Part shown: piece after piece, positions 25,251-34,500 of the stretch
Position numbering within the stretch: the first letter of the stretch is position 1
Layout of the letters: every line of letters begins with the position of its first letter
From: Pedobacter cryotolerans
GTDB lineage: Bacteria; Bacteroidota; Bacteroidia; Sphingobacteriales; Sphingobacteriaceae
NCBI RefSeq assembly: GCF_005116475.1
Contig: NZ_SWBO01000014.1
Location: 1 to 64,000, forward strand
DNA length: 64,000 nt
Direction of reading: 5' to 3'
Made by a program: the position numbers and the translations under genes
Notes under the pieces: generated by a model
Told to the model about the DNA's origin: nothing
Database searches by the model: none
Seen by the model: only the letters and a program-made list of their open reading frames with translations

Positions 25251-26123
25251 ATGAAAAAAATACTTGTCCCAATTGATTTTTCTGAATGTGCAGACAATGC
25301 ATTAAACTATGCCATTCAATTAGCTAAGGTTATCAAATTTAACATTCACATCTGTCATTCAATTGTTCCGATAGCAAACAATGCGATGTATGGCATTACG
25401 GTAGTTACGCCCAGCGAAGACGAAAGTTATATCGATCGAACAACCACGTTTTTAAAAACATTTGCAGAGAAAATTATCGAAAAAGAAAATTTAAATACTG
25501 CAGAAACACCTTCACTTACTTATAGTATAGAACATACCGATGCTAATAAAGCAATAGATCAACTAATAGATCGGCATGATTTTGATTTAATTGTGATGGG
25601 TTTATCTGGAGCAGGTGCAGTAGAAAAATTTTTAATTGGTAGCATAAGCAGAAAACAAATTGATCAAACTAAAATTCCAACTTTGTTGATCCCTAAAAAC
25701 GCTACCTATCGTAAAATTGATAAAATTGCTTTTGCAACAGATTTAAATGTTGGAGACATGGATTCTATACAAAACATTGCAAGACACTTCTGCAGACTAG
25801 AACCAGAGATTTTATTGTGTCATATCCATGGATTAGCTTCAGATTTTCATGATCCGTACAGCAAAGCAAATATTTTTCTGAAAAATGTAACAGGTAAAAT
25901 TAATTATCCTAAAATCTATTATCGTCATATACAGCAAAAAAAGGTGAATGATGGTTTATTATGGCTTACCCAAAATGGAGATGTTGATATTTTAGCAATG
26001 GTACATCGCCAGAAAGGAATGTTCGCTGAATTTGCATTTGGTAGTCATACCCAACAAATGGCTAAGAATATAAGTATCCCTTTAATGGTTTTACCAGAGG
26101 GAAATGAGGTTATTGGTTGGTAG
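25251..26123 (+). CDS. Universal stress protein, tandem UspA domains
   Basis: A 290-residue protein from the ATG at 25251 (MKKILVPIDFSECADNAL); a TTG at 25221 lies upstream of the -7 box and is excluded. The first UspA domain covers about residues 1-145, ending in the nucleotide-binding LIVMGLSGAGAVEKFLIGSI and PTLLIPK. The second, more diverged, covers about 150-290 (KIAFATDLN, FAFGSHTQQMA). Tandem Usp proteins are commonly induced by low oxygen. It has its own predicted FNR-like promoter. Confidence 0.9.
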   Translation: MKKILVPIDFSECADNALNYAIQLAKVIKFNIHICHSIVPIANNAMYGITVVTPSEDESYIDRTTTFLKTFAEKIIEKENLNTAETPSLTYSIEHTDANKAIDQLIDRHDFDLIVMGLSGAGAVEKFLIGSISRKQIDQTKIPTLLIPKNATYRKIDKIAFATDLNVGDMDSIQNIARHFCRLEPEILLCHIHGLASDFHDPYSKANIFLKNVTGKINYPKIYYRHIQQKKVNDGLLWLTQNGDVDILAMVHRQKGMFAEFAFGSHTQQMAKNISIPLMVLPEGNEVIGW

Positions 26124-26198
26124 GTTATAGTGGTACTTGAATGGGTTACCGATGTAAAATAGGTACAAGTCCTGAATAACAATTATTTTAAAAAACTT

Positions 26199-26612
26199 TG
26201 TCATTCCGAGCTTGCGAGGAAACTCATTGATAAGCTGCGAAAGAGATCCTTCACTGTGTTCTGGATGACAAAGCGTGATTAGAAACTTTGTCATTCCGAG
26301 CTTGCGAGGAAACTCATTGATAAGCTGCGAAAGAGATCCTTCACTGTGTTCTGGATGACAAAGCGTGATTAGAAACTTTGTCATTCCTAACTTGCGAGAA
26401 AACTCATTGATAAGTTGCGAAAGAGATCCTTCACTGCGTTCTGGATGACAATTTTTTTTTAGAAACCATCCTTAGTAACTTTGTCATTCCGAGCTTGCGA
26501 GGAATCTCTTTGATAAATCCTAAAAGAGATTCTTCACTGCGTTCTGGATGACAAGTTTTTTAGAAACCATCCTTAGTAACTTTGTCATTCCGAGCTTGCG
26601 AGGAGTCTCTAA
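26199..26612. repeat. Palindromic repeat array, copies 1-5
   Basis: Copies at 26199-26270, 26289-26360, 26379-26450, 26482-26553 and a left half at 26583-26612. Each opens with TGTCATTCCGAGCTTGCGAG and closes with a GAGATCCTTCACTGCG segment ending GGATGACA, so the outer ends are inverted. The first three repeat at exactly 90 bp. Translated on the minus strand they give the CHPEHSEGS peptide seen in spurious database proteins. Confidence 0.9.
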
Positions 26613-26617
26613 GCAAA

Positions 26618-26920
26618 TCATTTTTGGATTACCTCATCATTTAGAAATCTCCAGTCTTTATTATCAGTCTCAATCAATGAGTTTTTCTTTTCTCGTGACC
26701 AGCCTTTAAGTTCTTTTTCCCTTGCAATTGCATCATCAACATATTGAAAATGCTCAAAATGAACTAAATAAAAACAATTGTATTTTGAAGTAAATGAAAA
26801 TGCATTATAACCTTCAATGTGTTGTTGTAATCTGATAGATAAATCATTAGTTACACCTATGTAGAGAACAGTTCTTGCTTTATTAGTTAGAATGTATATA
26901 GCGTAATTATGATAATTCAT
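26618..26920 (-). CDS. GIY-YIG nuclease family protein
   Basis: A 100-residue single-domain protein of the UvrC-N-terminal/GIY-YIG type. The first strand reads YAIYILTNKARTVLYIGVTN, the GIY-YIG analogue with YIG at 20-22. The catalytic Arg is in LSIRLQQH (about R30), and a metal-binding Glu is in AREKELKGW (about E68). It lacks a DNA-binding domain. The gene is enclosed by repeat units on both sides: its stop is 6 bp from a half-unit and its start is 37 bp from a full unit. Such small genes are common in Bacteroidota and their role is unsettled. Confidence 0.9.
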   Translation of the reverse strand: MNYHNYAIYILTNKARTVLYIGVTNDLSIRLQQHIEGYNAFSFTSKYNCFYLVHFEHFQYVDDAIAREKELKGWSREKKNSLIETDNKDWRFLNDEVIQK

Positions 26921-26957
26921 AATTGAACTTACAAAATAAAATTTTAGATTAAAAATT

Positions 26958-27412
26958 TGTCATTCCGAGCTTGCGAGGAAACTCATTGATAATCCTAAAA
27001 AAGAGATCCTTCACTGCGTTCTGGATGACAAAGCGTGATTAGAAACTTTATCATTCCAAGCTTGCGAGGAAACTCATTGATAAGTTGCGAAAGAGATCCT
27101 TCACTGCGTTCTGGATGACAAAGCGTGATTAGAAACCTTCCTTAGTAACTTTGTCATTCCGAGCTTGCGAGGAATCTCTTTGATAAATCCTAAAAGAGAT
27201 CCTTCACTGCGTTCTGGATGACAAGTTTTTTAGAAACCATCCTTAGTAACTTTGTCATTCCGAGCTTGCGAGGAATCTCATTAAAAAGTCTAAAGAGATC
27301 CTTCGCTGCGTTCTGGATGACAAAACGTGCTTAGAAAAGTGTCATAAAAAGCTTGTGAGGAATCTCATTGATAATCCAAAAAAAGAGATCCCTCACTACG
27401 CTCAGACTGACA
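26958..27412. repeat. Palindromic repeat array, copies 6-10
   Basis: Copies at 26958-27030, 27049-27120, 27152-27223, 27253-27322 and 27340-27412. Copies 4 and 8 share the same variant (TGATAAATCCTAAAAGAGAT) and the same downstream linker, which suggests block duplication. Copy 10 is a diverged form ending CTCAGACTGACA. Confidence 0.9.
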
Positions 27413-27432
27413 TATCGCATAAAATTCTTCAA

Positions 27433-27834
27433 TCAATCAACCCCTTCAACCATTCTAAATAAATCAGATTTAACAATCCGATTGGCAAGTAATTGCTCAT
27501 TAATTTCCTTTGTAAGTTCGCTATGCTCTTCAATTAATTTCATATCCACATTTAAATCTTCGGTTTTTAAAATACCTTCCAGCATACGCTGATGTTTGTT
27601 TACCAATTCTTTTAACGCCAATGTCTTTTCACTCAAAATGGCTAAGCTTTTTGTAATGGCATCAATTTCTTTAGCTGTATGTTTTTTGCCAATATAAAAT
27701 AGCTTTTCACCAAAAAGTTTCTGGTAAAACCTACTTTCATCTTCTAAAAAACAAACTTGCGACATCCATTCTTTATTTTGCAAATAAAGTTCTTGCAGCT
27801 CTGTTGATAATGTTGACTCTGATATTAAATCCAT
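27433..27834 (-). CDS. Hypothetical coiled-coil protein
   Basis: A 133-residue, almost wholly helical protein with heptad-like patterns (AITKSLAILSEKTLALKELV, MKLIEEHSELTKEINEQLL). No signal peptide or known domain. It follows the alcohol dehydrogenase by 25 bp and ends the operon that begins at 30198. Its role is unknown. Confidence 0.7.
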   Translation of the reverse strand: MDLISESTLSTELQELYLQNKEWMSQVCFLEDESRFYQKLFGEKLFYIGKKHTAKEIDAITKSLAILSEKTLALKELVNKHQRMLEGILKTEDLNVDMKLIEEHSELTKEINEQLLANRIVKSDLFRMVEGVD

Positions 27835-27859
27835 GGTTATTGTGATTAAATTAAATTAA

Positions 27860-28891
27860 TTATTCTGCAATTTGTAATACGATCCTACCCTCTATTTCAC
27901 CTTTTTTCATCTGCGCTAAAATTTCATTGATATCTTCTAGTTTAGCAGCATGAACGGTAGCTTTTACTTTTCCTTCTACGGCAAAGCCGATGGCCTCTTG
28001 CATATCTTTTCGCGTGCCAACAATAGATCCTCTTACCGTATAACGATTTAAAACCGTTTCGAAAATTGGCAAATCAAAACTTCCCGGAGGTAAACCATTT
28101 AATGAGATCGTACCTTTTCTGCGCAAAGCAGTTAACGCTTGTTTAAAAGCAATTGGCGAAACGGCCGTAACCAAAACACCATGCATGCCACCAGTTTTTT
28201 CTTTTAAATACTTACCAGGATCATCATGTAATGCATTAACTGTTAAATCGGCACCTAACTTTTTAGCTAGGGCTAACTTTTCATCAGAAATATCAATTGC
28301 TGCCACATGTAAACCCATTGCTTTGGCATATTGTACCGCTAAATGTCCTAGTCCGCCAATACCAGAAATCGCTACCCATTCGCCAGGTTTAACTTCCGTT
28401 TCTTTCAATCCTTTATAAACTGTTACTCCGGCACAGGTAATTGGCGCCATTGCTAAAAAATCAATATCTTTCGGAAAACGAGCAATATACCTCCCATCAG
28501 CAACTACATATTCTGCATAACCACCATCTACACTGTAACCACCATTTTGCTGACTTTCGCATAAGGTTTCCCATCCGGTGATGCAATATTCACAATGCCC
28601 ACAAGCGCTAAATAACCATGGCGCACCAACAACATCTCCTATTTGTACATTCTCTACTCCTCTGCCTAAAGCAACAACATTACCTACAGCTTCATGACCA
28701 GGAATTAATGGTAATTTAGGTTTAACCGGCCAATCGCCTTCACAAGCATGTAAATCTGTATGGCAAACACCGCTTGTAATTACTTTAATTAAAACTTGAT
28801 TTTCACCAGGCATTTTAACTTCAACCTGCTCTATCGTAAGTGGCTTGCCGAATTCATGCAGCACAGCCGCTTTCATTGTTTTTGGAATCAT
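27860..28891 (-). CDS. adhP: Zinc-dependent alcohol dehydrogenase
   Basis: A 343-residue medium-chain dehydrogenase. Catalytic zinc ligands: Cys in SGVCHTDLHAC, His in PGHEAVG, and a later Cys. The structural zinc site is CGHCEYCITGWETLC. The Rossmann motif is GIGGLGHLAVQYAKAMG with a following Asp (AAIDIS), which favours NAD over NADP. It matches the AdhP type that interconverts ethanol and acetaldehyde. In an operon with a CoA-transferase under an FNR-like site, it may serve fermentation or redox balance at low oxygen. Confidence 0.9.
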   Translation of the reverse strand: MIPKTMKAAVLHEFGKPLTIEQVEVKMPGENQVLIKVITSGVCHTDLHACEGDWPVKPKLPLIPGHEAVGNVVALGRGVENVQIGDVVGAPWLFSACGHCEYCITGWETLCESQQNGGYSVDGGYAEYVVADGRYIARFPKDIDFLAMAPITCAGVTVYKGLKETEVKPGEWVAISGIGGLGHLAVQYAKAMGLHVAAIDISDEKLALAKKLGADLTVNALHDDPGKYLKEKTGGMHGVLVTAVSPIAFKQALTALRRKGTISLNGLPPGSFDLPIFETVLNRYTVRGSIVGTRKDMQEAIGFAVEGKVKATVHAAKLEDINEILAQMKKGEIEGRIVLQIAE

Positions 28892-28917
28892 GGTATTGAT
28901 ATTTTAGGGTGAAAAAT

Positions 28918-30198
28918 TTATTTATTAAATCGTTGATGGTAAGATTTTTCCAACATTTCTCTGTGGTTGGGATGAGCGATTGCTATTAATGCTTTTGCTC
29001 GTTGTTTAAGGCTCAATCCAAATAAATTTACCTTCCCATATTCGGTTACAATCCAATGTACATGACCACGAGTGGTTACCACTCCTGCTCCTTCTTTTAA
29101 AAATGGTACTATCCTACTGATACCCTTATTGGTTTGAGATGGCAAAGCGATGATAGGTTTACCACCTTCAGAAAGTGAGGCGCCATGGATAAAATCCATC
29201 TGACCTCCAATTCCCGAATATTGATAAGTGCCGATAGAGTCTGAACAAACCTGTCCGGTCATATCAATTTCTATTGCACTGTTAATGGCAGTAACTTTTG
29301 GATTTTGCCTAATGATACTAGTGTCGTTAACGTACCCAATATCCATTACTCTTATCGAAGGATTATCATGCACAAAATCGTACAATTTGCGAGTGCCGGT
29401 AATAAATGAGGTTACCGATCTGCCCACATTCAATTTCTTTAAACTATTGTTAATTACACCACTTTCTAACAATGGAATAATACCATCGGCAAACATTTCG
29501 GTATGGATCCCTAAATTTTTATGCGTAGTTAAATTCTTTAAAACCTGATCTGGAATACCACCAATACCCATTTGCAGCGTTGCTCCATCTTCTACAAGTG
29601 AGGCTACGTTCAATCCAATTTTTTCAACCACATCAGTAATTTGGTTTGCGTAATTCACCTCTGGCAAATCGGCATTGTACCAAACCATTGCATCAATCTT
29701 ATTGATGTGTAAAAAACCATCACCATGTGTACGCGGCATTAATGGATTTACTTGTGCAATTACATGTTTGGCCATTTCTACCGCAGAACGGGCAATATCT
29801 ACTGATGTACCTAATGAGCAATAGCCATGTGCATCTGGCGGAGAAACCTGAATTAAGGCTACATCAATAGGTAAAATATTTTTACGAAAAAGCTGTGGTA
29901 TTTGACTTAAAAAAATGGGCACATAATCGCCGTTTTCGCTATTGGCAACGTTTCTGGTAGCTGTCGATACAAATAATGAATTGAAGTAGAAGGAATTGCG
30001 AAACTCTGGTTGATCCAAATTAACATCACCAAGTGTTGTAATACTAACCAATTCTACATTTTTTAATTGCTGATGCCTATTTTGCAAGGCTTTTACTAAG
30101 CAAACTGGTGTGGCAGCACCACCGTGTATAAAAACCCTATCGCCAGAATTTACAATAGCTAGAGCATTATCTTCATCAATATAATTAGGAACTTTCAT
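28918..30198 (-). CDS. Acetyl-CoA hydrolase/transferase family protein
   Basis: A 426-residue CoA-transferase of the Cat1/4-hydroxybutyrate CoA-transferase type. The C-terminal half has VTAINSAIEIDMTGQVCSDS with the likely catalytic Glu, then SGIGGQMDFIHGASLSEGGK and the family end VTEYGKVNLFGLSLKQRAKA. It moves CoA between acetate and other acyl groups. It is the first gene of an operon with adhP, 26 bp downstream. Its exact acyl substrate is not decided by sequence. Confidence 0.9.
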   Translation of the reverse strand: MKVPNYIDEDNALAIVNSGDRVFIHGGAATPVCLVKALQNRHQQLKNVELVSITTLGDVNLDQPEFRNSFYFNSLFVSTATRNVANSENGDYVPIFLSQIPQLFRKNILPIDVALIQVSPPDAHGYCSLGTSVDIARSAVEMAKHVIAQVNPLMPRTHGDGFLHINKIDAMVWYNADLPEVNYANQITDVVEKIGLNVASLVEDGATLQMGIGGIPDQVLKNLTTHKNLGIHTEMFADGIIPLLESGVINNSLKKLNVGRSVTSFITGTRKLYDFVHDNPSIRVMDIGYVNDTSIIRQNPKVTAINSAIEIDMTGQVCSDSIGTYQYSGIGGQMDFIHGASLSEGGKPIIALPSQTNKGISRIVPFLKEGAGVVTTRGHVHWIVTEYGKVNLFGLSLKQRAKALIAIAHPNHREMLEKSYHQRFNK

Positions 30199-30237
30199 AT
30201 AAATAGTTGCAGCTACTTTTTGGGCTGCTAAACAATA

Positions 30238-30303
30238 TAAAAGTAAGCTCTTAGCGATGTTTAATTAATGACTCTTAATAAGTTAAAAACTGATTTTCAT
30301 CAG
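30238..30303 (-). promoter_or_regulatory. Promoter of CoA-transferase operon with FNR-like site
   Basis: A perfect dyad CTGATTTTCATCAG lies at 30290-30303. The -7-like box TACTTTTA (minus strand) is at 30238-30245, one mismatch from TAnnTTTG. Centres are 55 bp apart. Confidence 0.6.
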
Positions 30304-30317
30304 CTTTGCTTAATTAA

Positions 30318-31019
30318 TTACATACATTCTGCCACATGCCCAGGATGCGTGGCATGAATTGCTGGAGATAAAAAAGGAATACCCAATTCTGCACTTCGCA
30401 TGATAAAAAGCACACCTAAAAAAAGCATAAACCAAGGCACCAACTTGTTGGGGTTAAAACGAATGTATTTTTTTAAATAAATCCCACCTAAGGAGATCAA
30501 TAACATTAATGGTGTTGTACCTAAGCCGAACAGAAACATAAATATTCCCGCTTCTTGAACTGATGCTGTATTTAAAGCGGTTGCTAAGGCTAAATAAACC
30601 ATGCCGCAAGGAACAATACCATTCAGCATACCTGCAAAGAAGCCCCAAAATGGCAAACCATAAACCTTACCCATTAATTTTGCAATTGGAGCAATTAGTT
30701 TCGATTGAAAAGAATTAAAAAATTGCAGATAACTTTTACTAAAATATAGAACAGTAAAAATCACAAGCAATATCCCTATAATTAAGCTAAGCGTATTTTG
30801 ACTAAAAACTAAACTTAAACTATTCCCAACAAAACCTACTAAAATACCCATTAGCGTATACATTAAAACTCTACCAAACTGGTAAAGCAATAAATGTAAG
30901 GCTGCTTTAAAGTAATTTTGTTTAGGTAAAGGCAAACTCAGCATTAATGGTCCGCACATTACCGCACAATGTAAACTACCGAGTAAGCCCAATAAAAATG
31001 CTAAGGGTAATCCGTTCAC
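30318..31019 (-). CDS. TauE/SafE-like membrane protein of cbb3 cluster
   Basis: A 233-residue polytopic protein (about six membrane segments) starting MNGLPLAFLLGLLGSLHCAVMCGPLML. The CAVMCGP motif is typical of the PF13386 group found with cbb3 oxidase genes. A PCGMVYLAL repeat follows. Relatives are proposed to help metal delivery or assembly of cbb3 oxidases. It overlaps fixH by 4 bp and ends the oxidase operon. The C-terminus is His-rich (HATHPGH). Confidence 0.85.
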   Translation of the reverse strand: MNGLPLAFLLGLLGSLHCAVMCGPLMLSLPLPKQNYFKAALHLLLYQFGRVLMYTLMGILVGFVGNSLSLVFSQNTLSLIIGILLVIFTVLYFSKSYLQFFNSFQSKLIAPIAKLMGKVYGLPFWGFFAGMLNGIVPCGMVYLALATALNTASVQEAGIFMFLFGLGTTPLMLLISLGGIYLKKYIRFNPNKLVPWFMLFLGVLFIMRSAELGIPFLSPAIHATHPGHVAECM

Positions 31020-31444
31020 AGGGTGATGCTTTTTTTAAGTTGATACTTTTTAGCATTGCTGATCCATTTTAGCTCTAAATACCAAACTCCGCTATGCATG
31101 TTTTGTCTATTAATGATGATCAGATGAGCATCGCTTACCGTAGCGCCACTATCTGCCAATTTATCTTTTTTGGTTGATGGTCTGGCTAATTTTAAATTGT
31201 AATTGGCACTGTCTTTTAACTGAATAATGATTTGGCTATCGCTAATGGTAATTTTTGGTTCAGCTTTATCGGTAATTACGTTCTGATTGGCATTGTATTC
31301 ATCATTGTAATTGATCCCTTTTTCGTAGTAATCTTCATCTACTAAATTATCATTTCCATGTATTTTAAACATATACACAACCATACCGATGATAAACAGC
31401 ATGAATACTATCATTCCTAAAACAATTTTCGTTCCCCAGTTCAT
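31016..31444 (-). CDS. fixH: FixH family protein
   Basis: A 142-residue protein with one N-terminal membrane helix (KIVLGMIVFMLFIIGMVVYM) and a periplasmic domain beginning LVDEDYYEKGINYNDEYNA, the hallmark of FixH/CcoH-type proteins. It is required for cbb3 oxidase assembly in relatives, in concert with the FixI/CcoI copper ATPase. It lies between the VIT1-type gene and the TauE-like gene. Confidence 0.88.
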   Translation of the reverse strand: MNWGTKIVLGMIVFMLFIIGMVVYMFKIHGNDNLVDEDYYEKGINYNDEYNANQNVITDKAEPKITISDSQIIIQLKDSANYNLKLARPSTKKDKLADSGATVSDAHLIIINRQNMHSGVWYLELKWISNAKKYQLKKSITL

Positions 31445-31466
31445 GTGCTTTTAATTTTGTAACTTT

Positions 31467-32168
31467 TTAAACCTTAACGCCAAAAATATAACCCACCAGA
31501 GCAGATAAACCCATAGCAATAGTACCCCAAATAGCTATACGCAAAACCGCTTTACCAATATGCGATCCGCCGGTTTTTGCTGCAACTGTACCTAAAATCA
31601 TCAGAAAAACAATGGTGCAGGCATACAGCCAATATTCCAATCCCTTAACTGGGGCAAACAACACTACCATTAATGGCAATATGCTGCCAACGGTAAAAGA
31701 AGCTCCAGATGCAAATGCAGCCTGAATGGGTTTCGCTTGACTAATTTCATTGATGCCCAACTCATCTCTAATGTGCGTAGCCAAAGCATCTTTCTCTGTT
31801 AATTCAATAGCTACCTGTAGTGCAGTTTCCTTTTTTAAACCTCTACGCTCGTAAATCTGAGCCAATATTTTAAGCTCTTCTTCTGGCATTGCTAGCAACT
31901 CTTGTCGCTCTCTTTCTATATCTGCTTTTTCAGTATCAGTTTGCGAACTTACCGACACATATTCGCCAGCTGCCATAGACAAAGCACCTGCAGCTAAACC
32001 CGCAACTGTTGCCAAAACAATAGGCTCTCTGGTAGTGCTTGCTGCAGCAATGCCAATTGCTAAGCTCGAAATCGAAATAATACCATCATTTGCGCCTAAA
32101 ACAGCAGCTCGTAGCCAATTGCTTCTGTGTATGTAATGACTGTCTAAATAGTTATCTATCGTTACCAT
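31467..32168 (-). CDS. VIT1/CCC1 family transporter
   Basis: A 233-residue membrane protein. The family opening is HRSNWLRAAVLGANDGIISI with GALSMAAGEYVSVSSQTDTE. A cytoplasmic helical loop rich in Glu follows (ADIERERQELLAMPEEELK), and the membrane helices near the C-terminus complete the fold. The family exports iron or manganese from the cytosol. Here it lies inside the cbb3 oxidase operon between ccoG and fixH, which is unusual and suggests a role in metal balance at low oxygen. Confidence 0.9.
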   Translation of the reverse strand: MVTIDNYLDSHYIHRSNWLRAAVLGANDGIISISSLAIGIAAASTTREPIVLATVAGLAAGALSMAAGEYVSVSSQTDTEKADIERERQELLAMPEEELKILAQIYERRGLKKETALQVAIELTEKDALATHIRDELGINEISQAKPIQAAFASGASFTVGSILPLMVVLFAPVKGLEYWLYACTIVFLMILGTVAAKTGGSHIGKAVLRIAIWGTIAMGLSALVGYIFGVKV

Positions 32169-32210
32169 TTTGATTTGTTTAAGTATTCATAAAAATACTA
32201 AAAGCGTTTG

Positions 32211-33554
32211 TTAAGGCAGTGCAAAAAAAGTAGTCTCAGCTGTGCTTATTATTTCATTGTTTGTCTTTATTTCAAACAAAACATCTGTTTTAAAACCAGT
32301 TAAATCTTTCGGATTTTTGATCAAGAAAAATGTTAATCTAACTGTGCCTTCTTTCGGTAAATACACTGGTTTCTGAATAAACTCTATCTTGTCTGCGGGG
32401 TTATCGGATTTAAAAACAAAGTTGATGTCTTTATTGGTTTTGTTAATTAATTCGGCATTGTACAAATTACTGATAGCTCCATCTGGCCTAACCTGATAAG
32501 TGGTGCCACTAGCCCGTAAAACCGTAGTTTGTACATTTTGCCTTTTATAAATTAAGCTCGAAAAAACTAAAACTACCACAAACAAAACCGCTGTATAACC
32601 GTAAGCTCGTAAACCCAGTTTAAAAGGTGTTTGCTTTTGAATGTAATCTTGCGTAAAAAAGCCAATTAAGTTTTGAGGTTTGTTAATTTTAAGCATCACC
32701 TCGTTACAACTATCAATACAAGCTGTACAGTTGACACATTCTAATTGGGTACCTTGTCTAATGTCAATTCCAGTAGGGCAAACCTGTACGCATAAACCAC
32801 AATCAATACAATCTCCTTTGCTTAAATCTACCTTGTTTTTTTGTAAATGTGCTCTAGGCTCTCCTCTGTTTTCGTTATACGCAACAATTAAACTTTGGTT
32901 ATCTAACAATACACCTTGCAACCTACCATAAGGGCAAATTACAGTACAAACCACTTCACGCACGTAGGCAAAAACCATATAAAACACAAAGGTGAAGAAC
33001 CAAATTGAGATAAAGCCAGTAAAGTGCTGATTAATAGGTTCAGTAACGATTTTATAAAGTACATCAGAGCCGATGATATATGCCAAAAACGTATTGGCGA
33101 TAGCGAAGGAAATGAGCAGAAATAAAAAGTGTTTAAAACCTTTTTTCAAAATTTTCTCTCTTGTCCATAGTTGTGCATCTAACTTTTTCTGCTGGTTGGC
33201 ATCTCCCTCTATCCAATACTCAATTCGCCTAAAAACCATTTCCATAAAAATAGTTTGCGGACAAGCCCACCCGCACCAAAGCCTACCCAAAATTACCGTA
33301 AAGCACACAATGAAGATCATAAAAATCAGCATGGCTAAGGCAAAGAGATAAAAATCTTGAGGAGTAAATATCAAACCAAAAAACACAAATTTACGGTCTA
33401 AAAAGTTTAACAAAACCCACTGTTCGCCTTTCATCTTTAAAAAAGGTGCGGCAAACAAAAAAACTAAAAGAACATAGCTTACCCATTTGCGGTAATTGTA
33501 TAATTTACCAGCAGGTTTTTTAGGGTAAAGAAATTTACGTCCAATTAGTTTCAT
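32211..33554 (-). CDS. ccoG: Cytochrome c oxidase accessory protein CcoG
   Basis: A 447-residue membrane iron-sulfur protein. It has several membrane segments, the WCGWACPQTIF motif, and two ferredoxin-type clusters (CIDCGLCVQVCPTG and CVNCTACIDSCNEV). A C-terminal periplasmic Ig-like domain follows. CcoG proteins reduce copper for cbb3 oxidase assembly. It starts 1 bp after the ccoP stop. Confidence 0.93.
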   Translation of the reverse strand: MKLIGRKFLYPKKPAGKLYNYRKWVSYVLLVFLFAAPFLKMKGEQWVLLNFLDRKFVFFGLIFTPQDFYLFALAMLIFMIFIVCFTVILGRLWCGWACPQTIFMEMVFRRIEYWIEGDANQQKKLDAQLWTREKILKKGFKHFLFLLISFAIANTFLAYIIGSDVLYKIVTEPINQHFTGFISIWFFTFVFYMVFAYVREVVCTVICPYGRLQGVLLDNQSLIVAYNENRGEPRAHLQKNKVDLSKGDCIDCGLCVQVCPTGIDIRQGTQLECVNCTACIDSCNEVMLKINKPQNLIGFFTQDYIQKQTPFKLGLRAYGYTAVLFVVVLVFSSLIYKRQNVQTTVLRASGTTYQVRPDGAISNLYNAELINKTNKDINFVFKSDNPADKIEFIQKPVYLPKEGTVRLTFFLIKNPKDLTGFKTDVLFEIKTNNEIISTAETTFFALP

Positions 33555-33555
33555 A

Positions 33556-34500
33556 TTAGTTTTTAGTTATGATTTCAGCATTCGCGGTATCAATTGCTAA
33601 TTTTTCTTCATATTTTTCGCCTTGTGGTGCTTTGGCTCCTACCGGATTTGTACCTTTTAAAGACATGATGTAATTGGTAACTTCGCTAATTTGCAACGAT
33701 GTGAGGTTCTTTTGCCAACTTACCATTCCTTTTTCAGGTACGCCATATTTAACCACTTTAAAAACATCCACTACACTACCACCATGCAACCAAAACTCAT
33801 CAGTTAAATTAGGGCCAACTAAACCTTGTCCTTTATCGCCATGGCAAGCAATGCAATTTGCATCAAAAACACCTTTTCCATTTACAATTTGAGCAGCATC
33901 AATTTTAATCGAGCCTTCATCCACTTTAGTAGCAGATTTTGCCAGAAAAGCTTTTTTATCTAAATCGGCCTTAGTCATTTCGGTGATATACTCATCATCT
34001 TGTCTTTCTCCATATCCACCAATGTGATAATAGTATAAATAAAAAGCACCAAAAATAATGGTACCATAAAATAGTACATTAAACCAAGCAGGCACCGGAT
34101 TACTCAATTCTTTAATACCATCATAAGCATGTGGAATTTCTAAATTTTTCTCTTCTTCCATTGGTTTTAAGCTCAAAAGTTTGGTCCAAATGTTTGGCGT
34201 ACTCTTTTTAAGTTTTAACCATTCTGTATAATCAACTTGCTCTGGTTTTTGATATTTAATGAAAGGTTGCGGATCTTTCTGTTCTTTAAGCATTACCTTA
34301 AAAGCATTAAAAAGCGTTACAGCAACAACCAATAAAACCACTGCAAAAAATAGCAGAGCGATAACAAGCAATTCGGTGATACTTAAACCAATATTTGGTT
34401 CTGGTATAATTTGCTTTGCTGGTTCTACGGTTGTTTGCGCTATAACTCCAGAGCTTATCAGCAAGAGTGTTAAAATTAAATTAGTCTTCTTCATATCCAT
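33556..34500 (-). CDS. ccoP: cbb3 oxidase subunit III, mono-heme
   Basis: A 314-residue protein: a leading hydrophobic segment, a second membrane helix near residues 40-65, a third near 145-160 (FYGTIIFGAFYLYYYHIGGY), then one cytochrome c domain with CIACH at about residue 216. Classical CcoP carries two CxxCH sites; only one is present here. A Met ligand is likely in PEKGMVSW. It passes electrons to the catalytic subunit. It overlaps the start of the CcoQ-like gene by 20 bp. Confidence 0.9.
   Translation of the reverse strand: MDMKKTNLILTLLLISSGVIAQTTVEPAKQIIPEPNIGLSITELLVIALLFFAVVLLVVAVTLFNAFKVMLKEQKDPQPFIKYQKPEQVDYTEWLKLKKSTPNIWTKLLSLKPMEEEKNLEIPHAYDGIKELSNPVPAWFNVLFYGTIIFGAFYLYYYHIGGYGERQDDEYITEMTKADLDKKAFLAKSATKVDEGSIKIDAAQIVNGKGVFDANCIACHGDKGQGLVGPNLTDEFWLHGGSVVDVFKVVKYGVPEKGMVSWQKNLTSLQISEVTNYIMSLKGTNPVGAKAPQGEKYEEKLAIDTANAEIITKN

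Noticed and set aside
26091..26384. Open frame of 97 codons on the minus strand with repeated CHPEHSEGS peptides
   Set aside because: It is only the translation of the palindromic repeat units; such peptides are known artefacts of this repeat.
26199..27412. Possible CRISPR array
   Set aside because: Units are long (about 72 bp), internally palindromic and joined by near-identical linkers rather than unique spacers; no cas genes.
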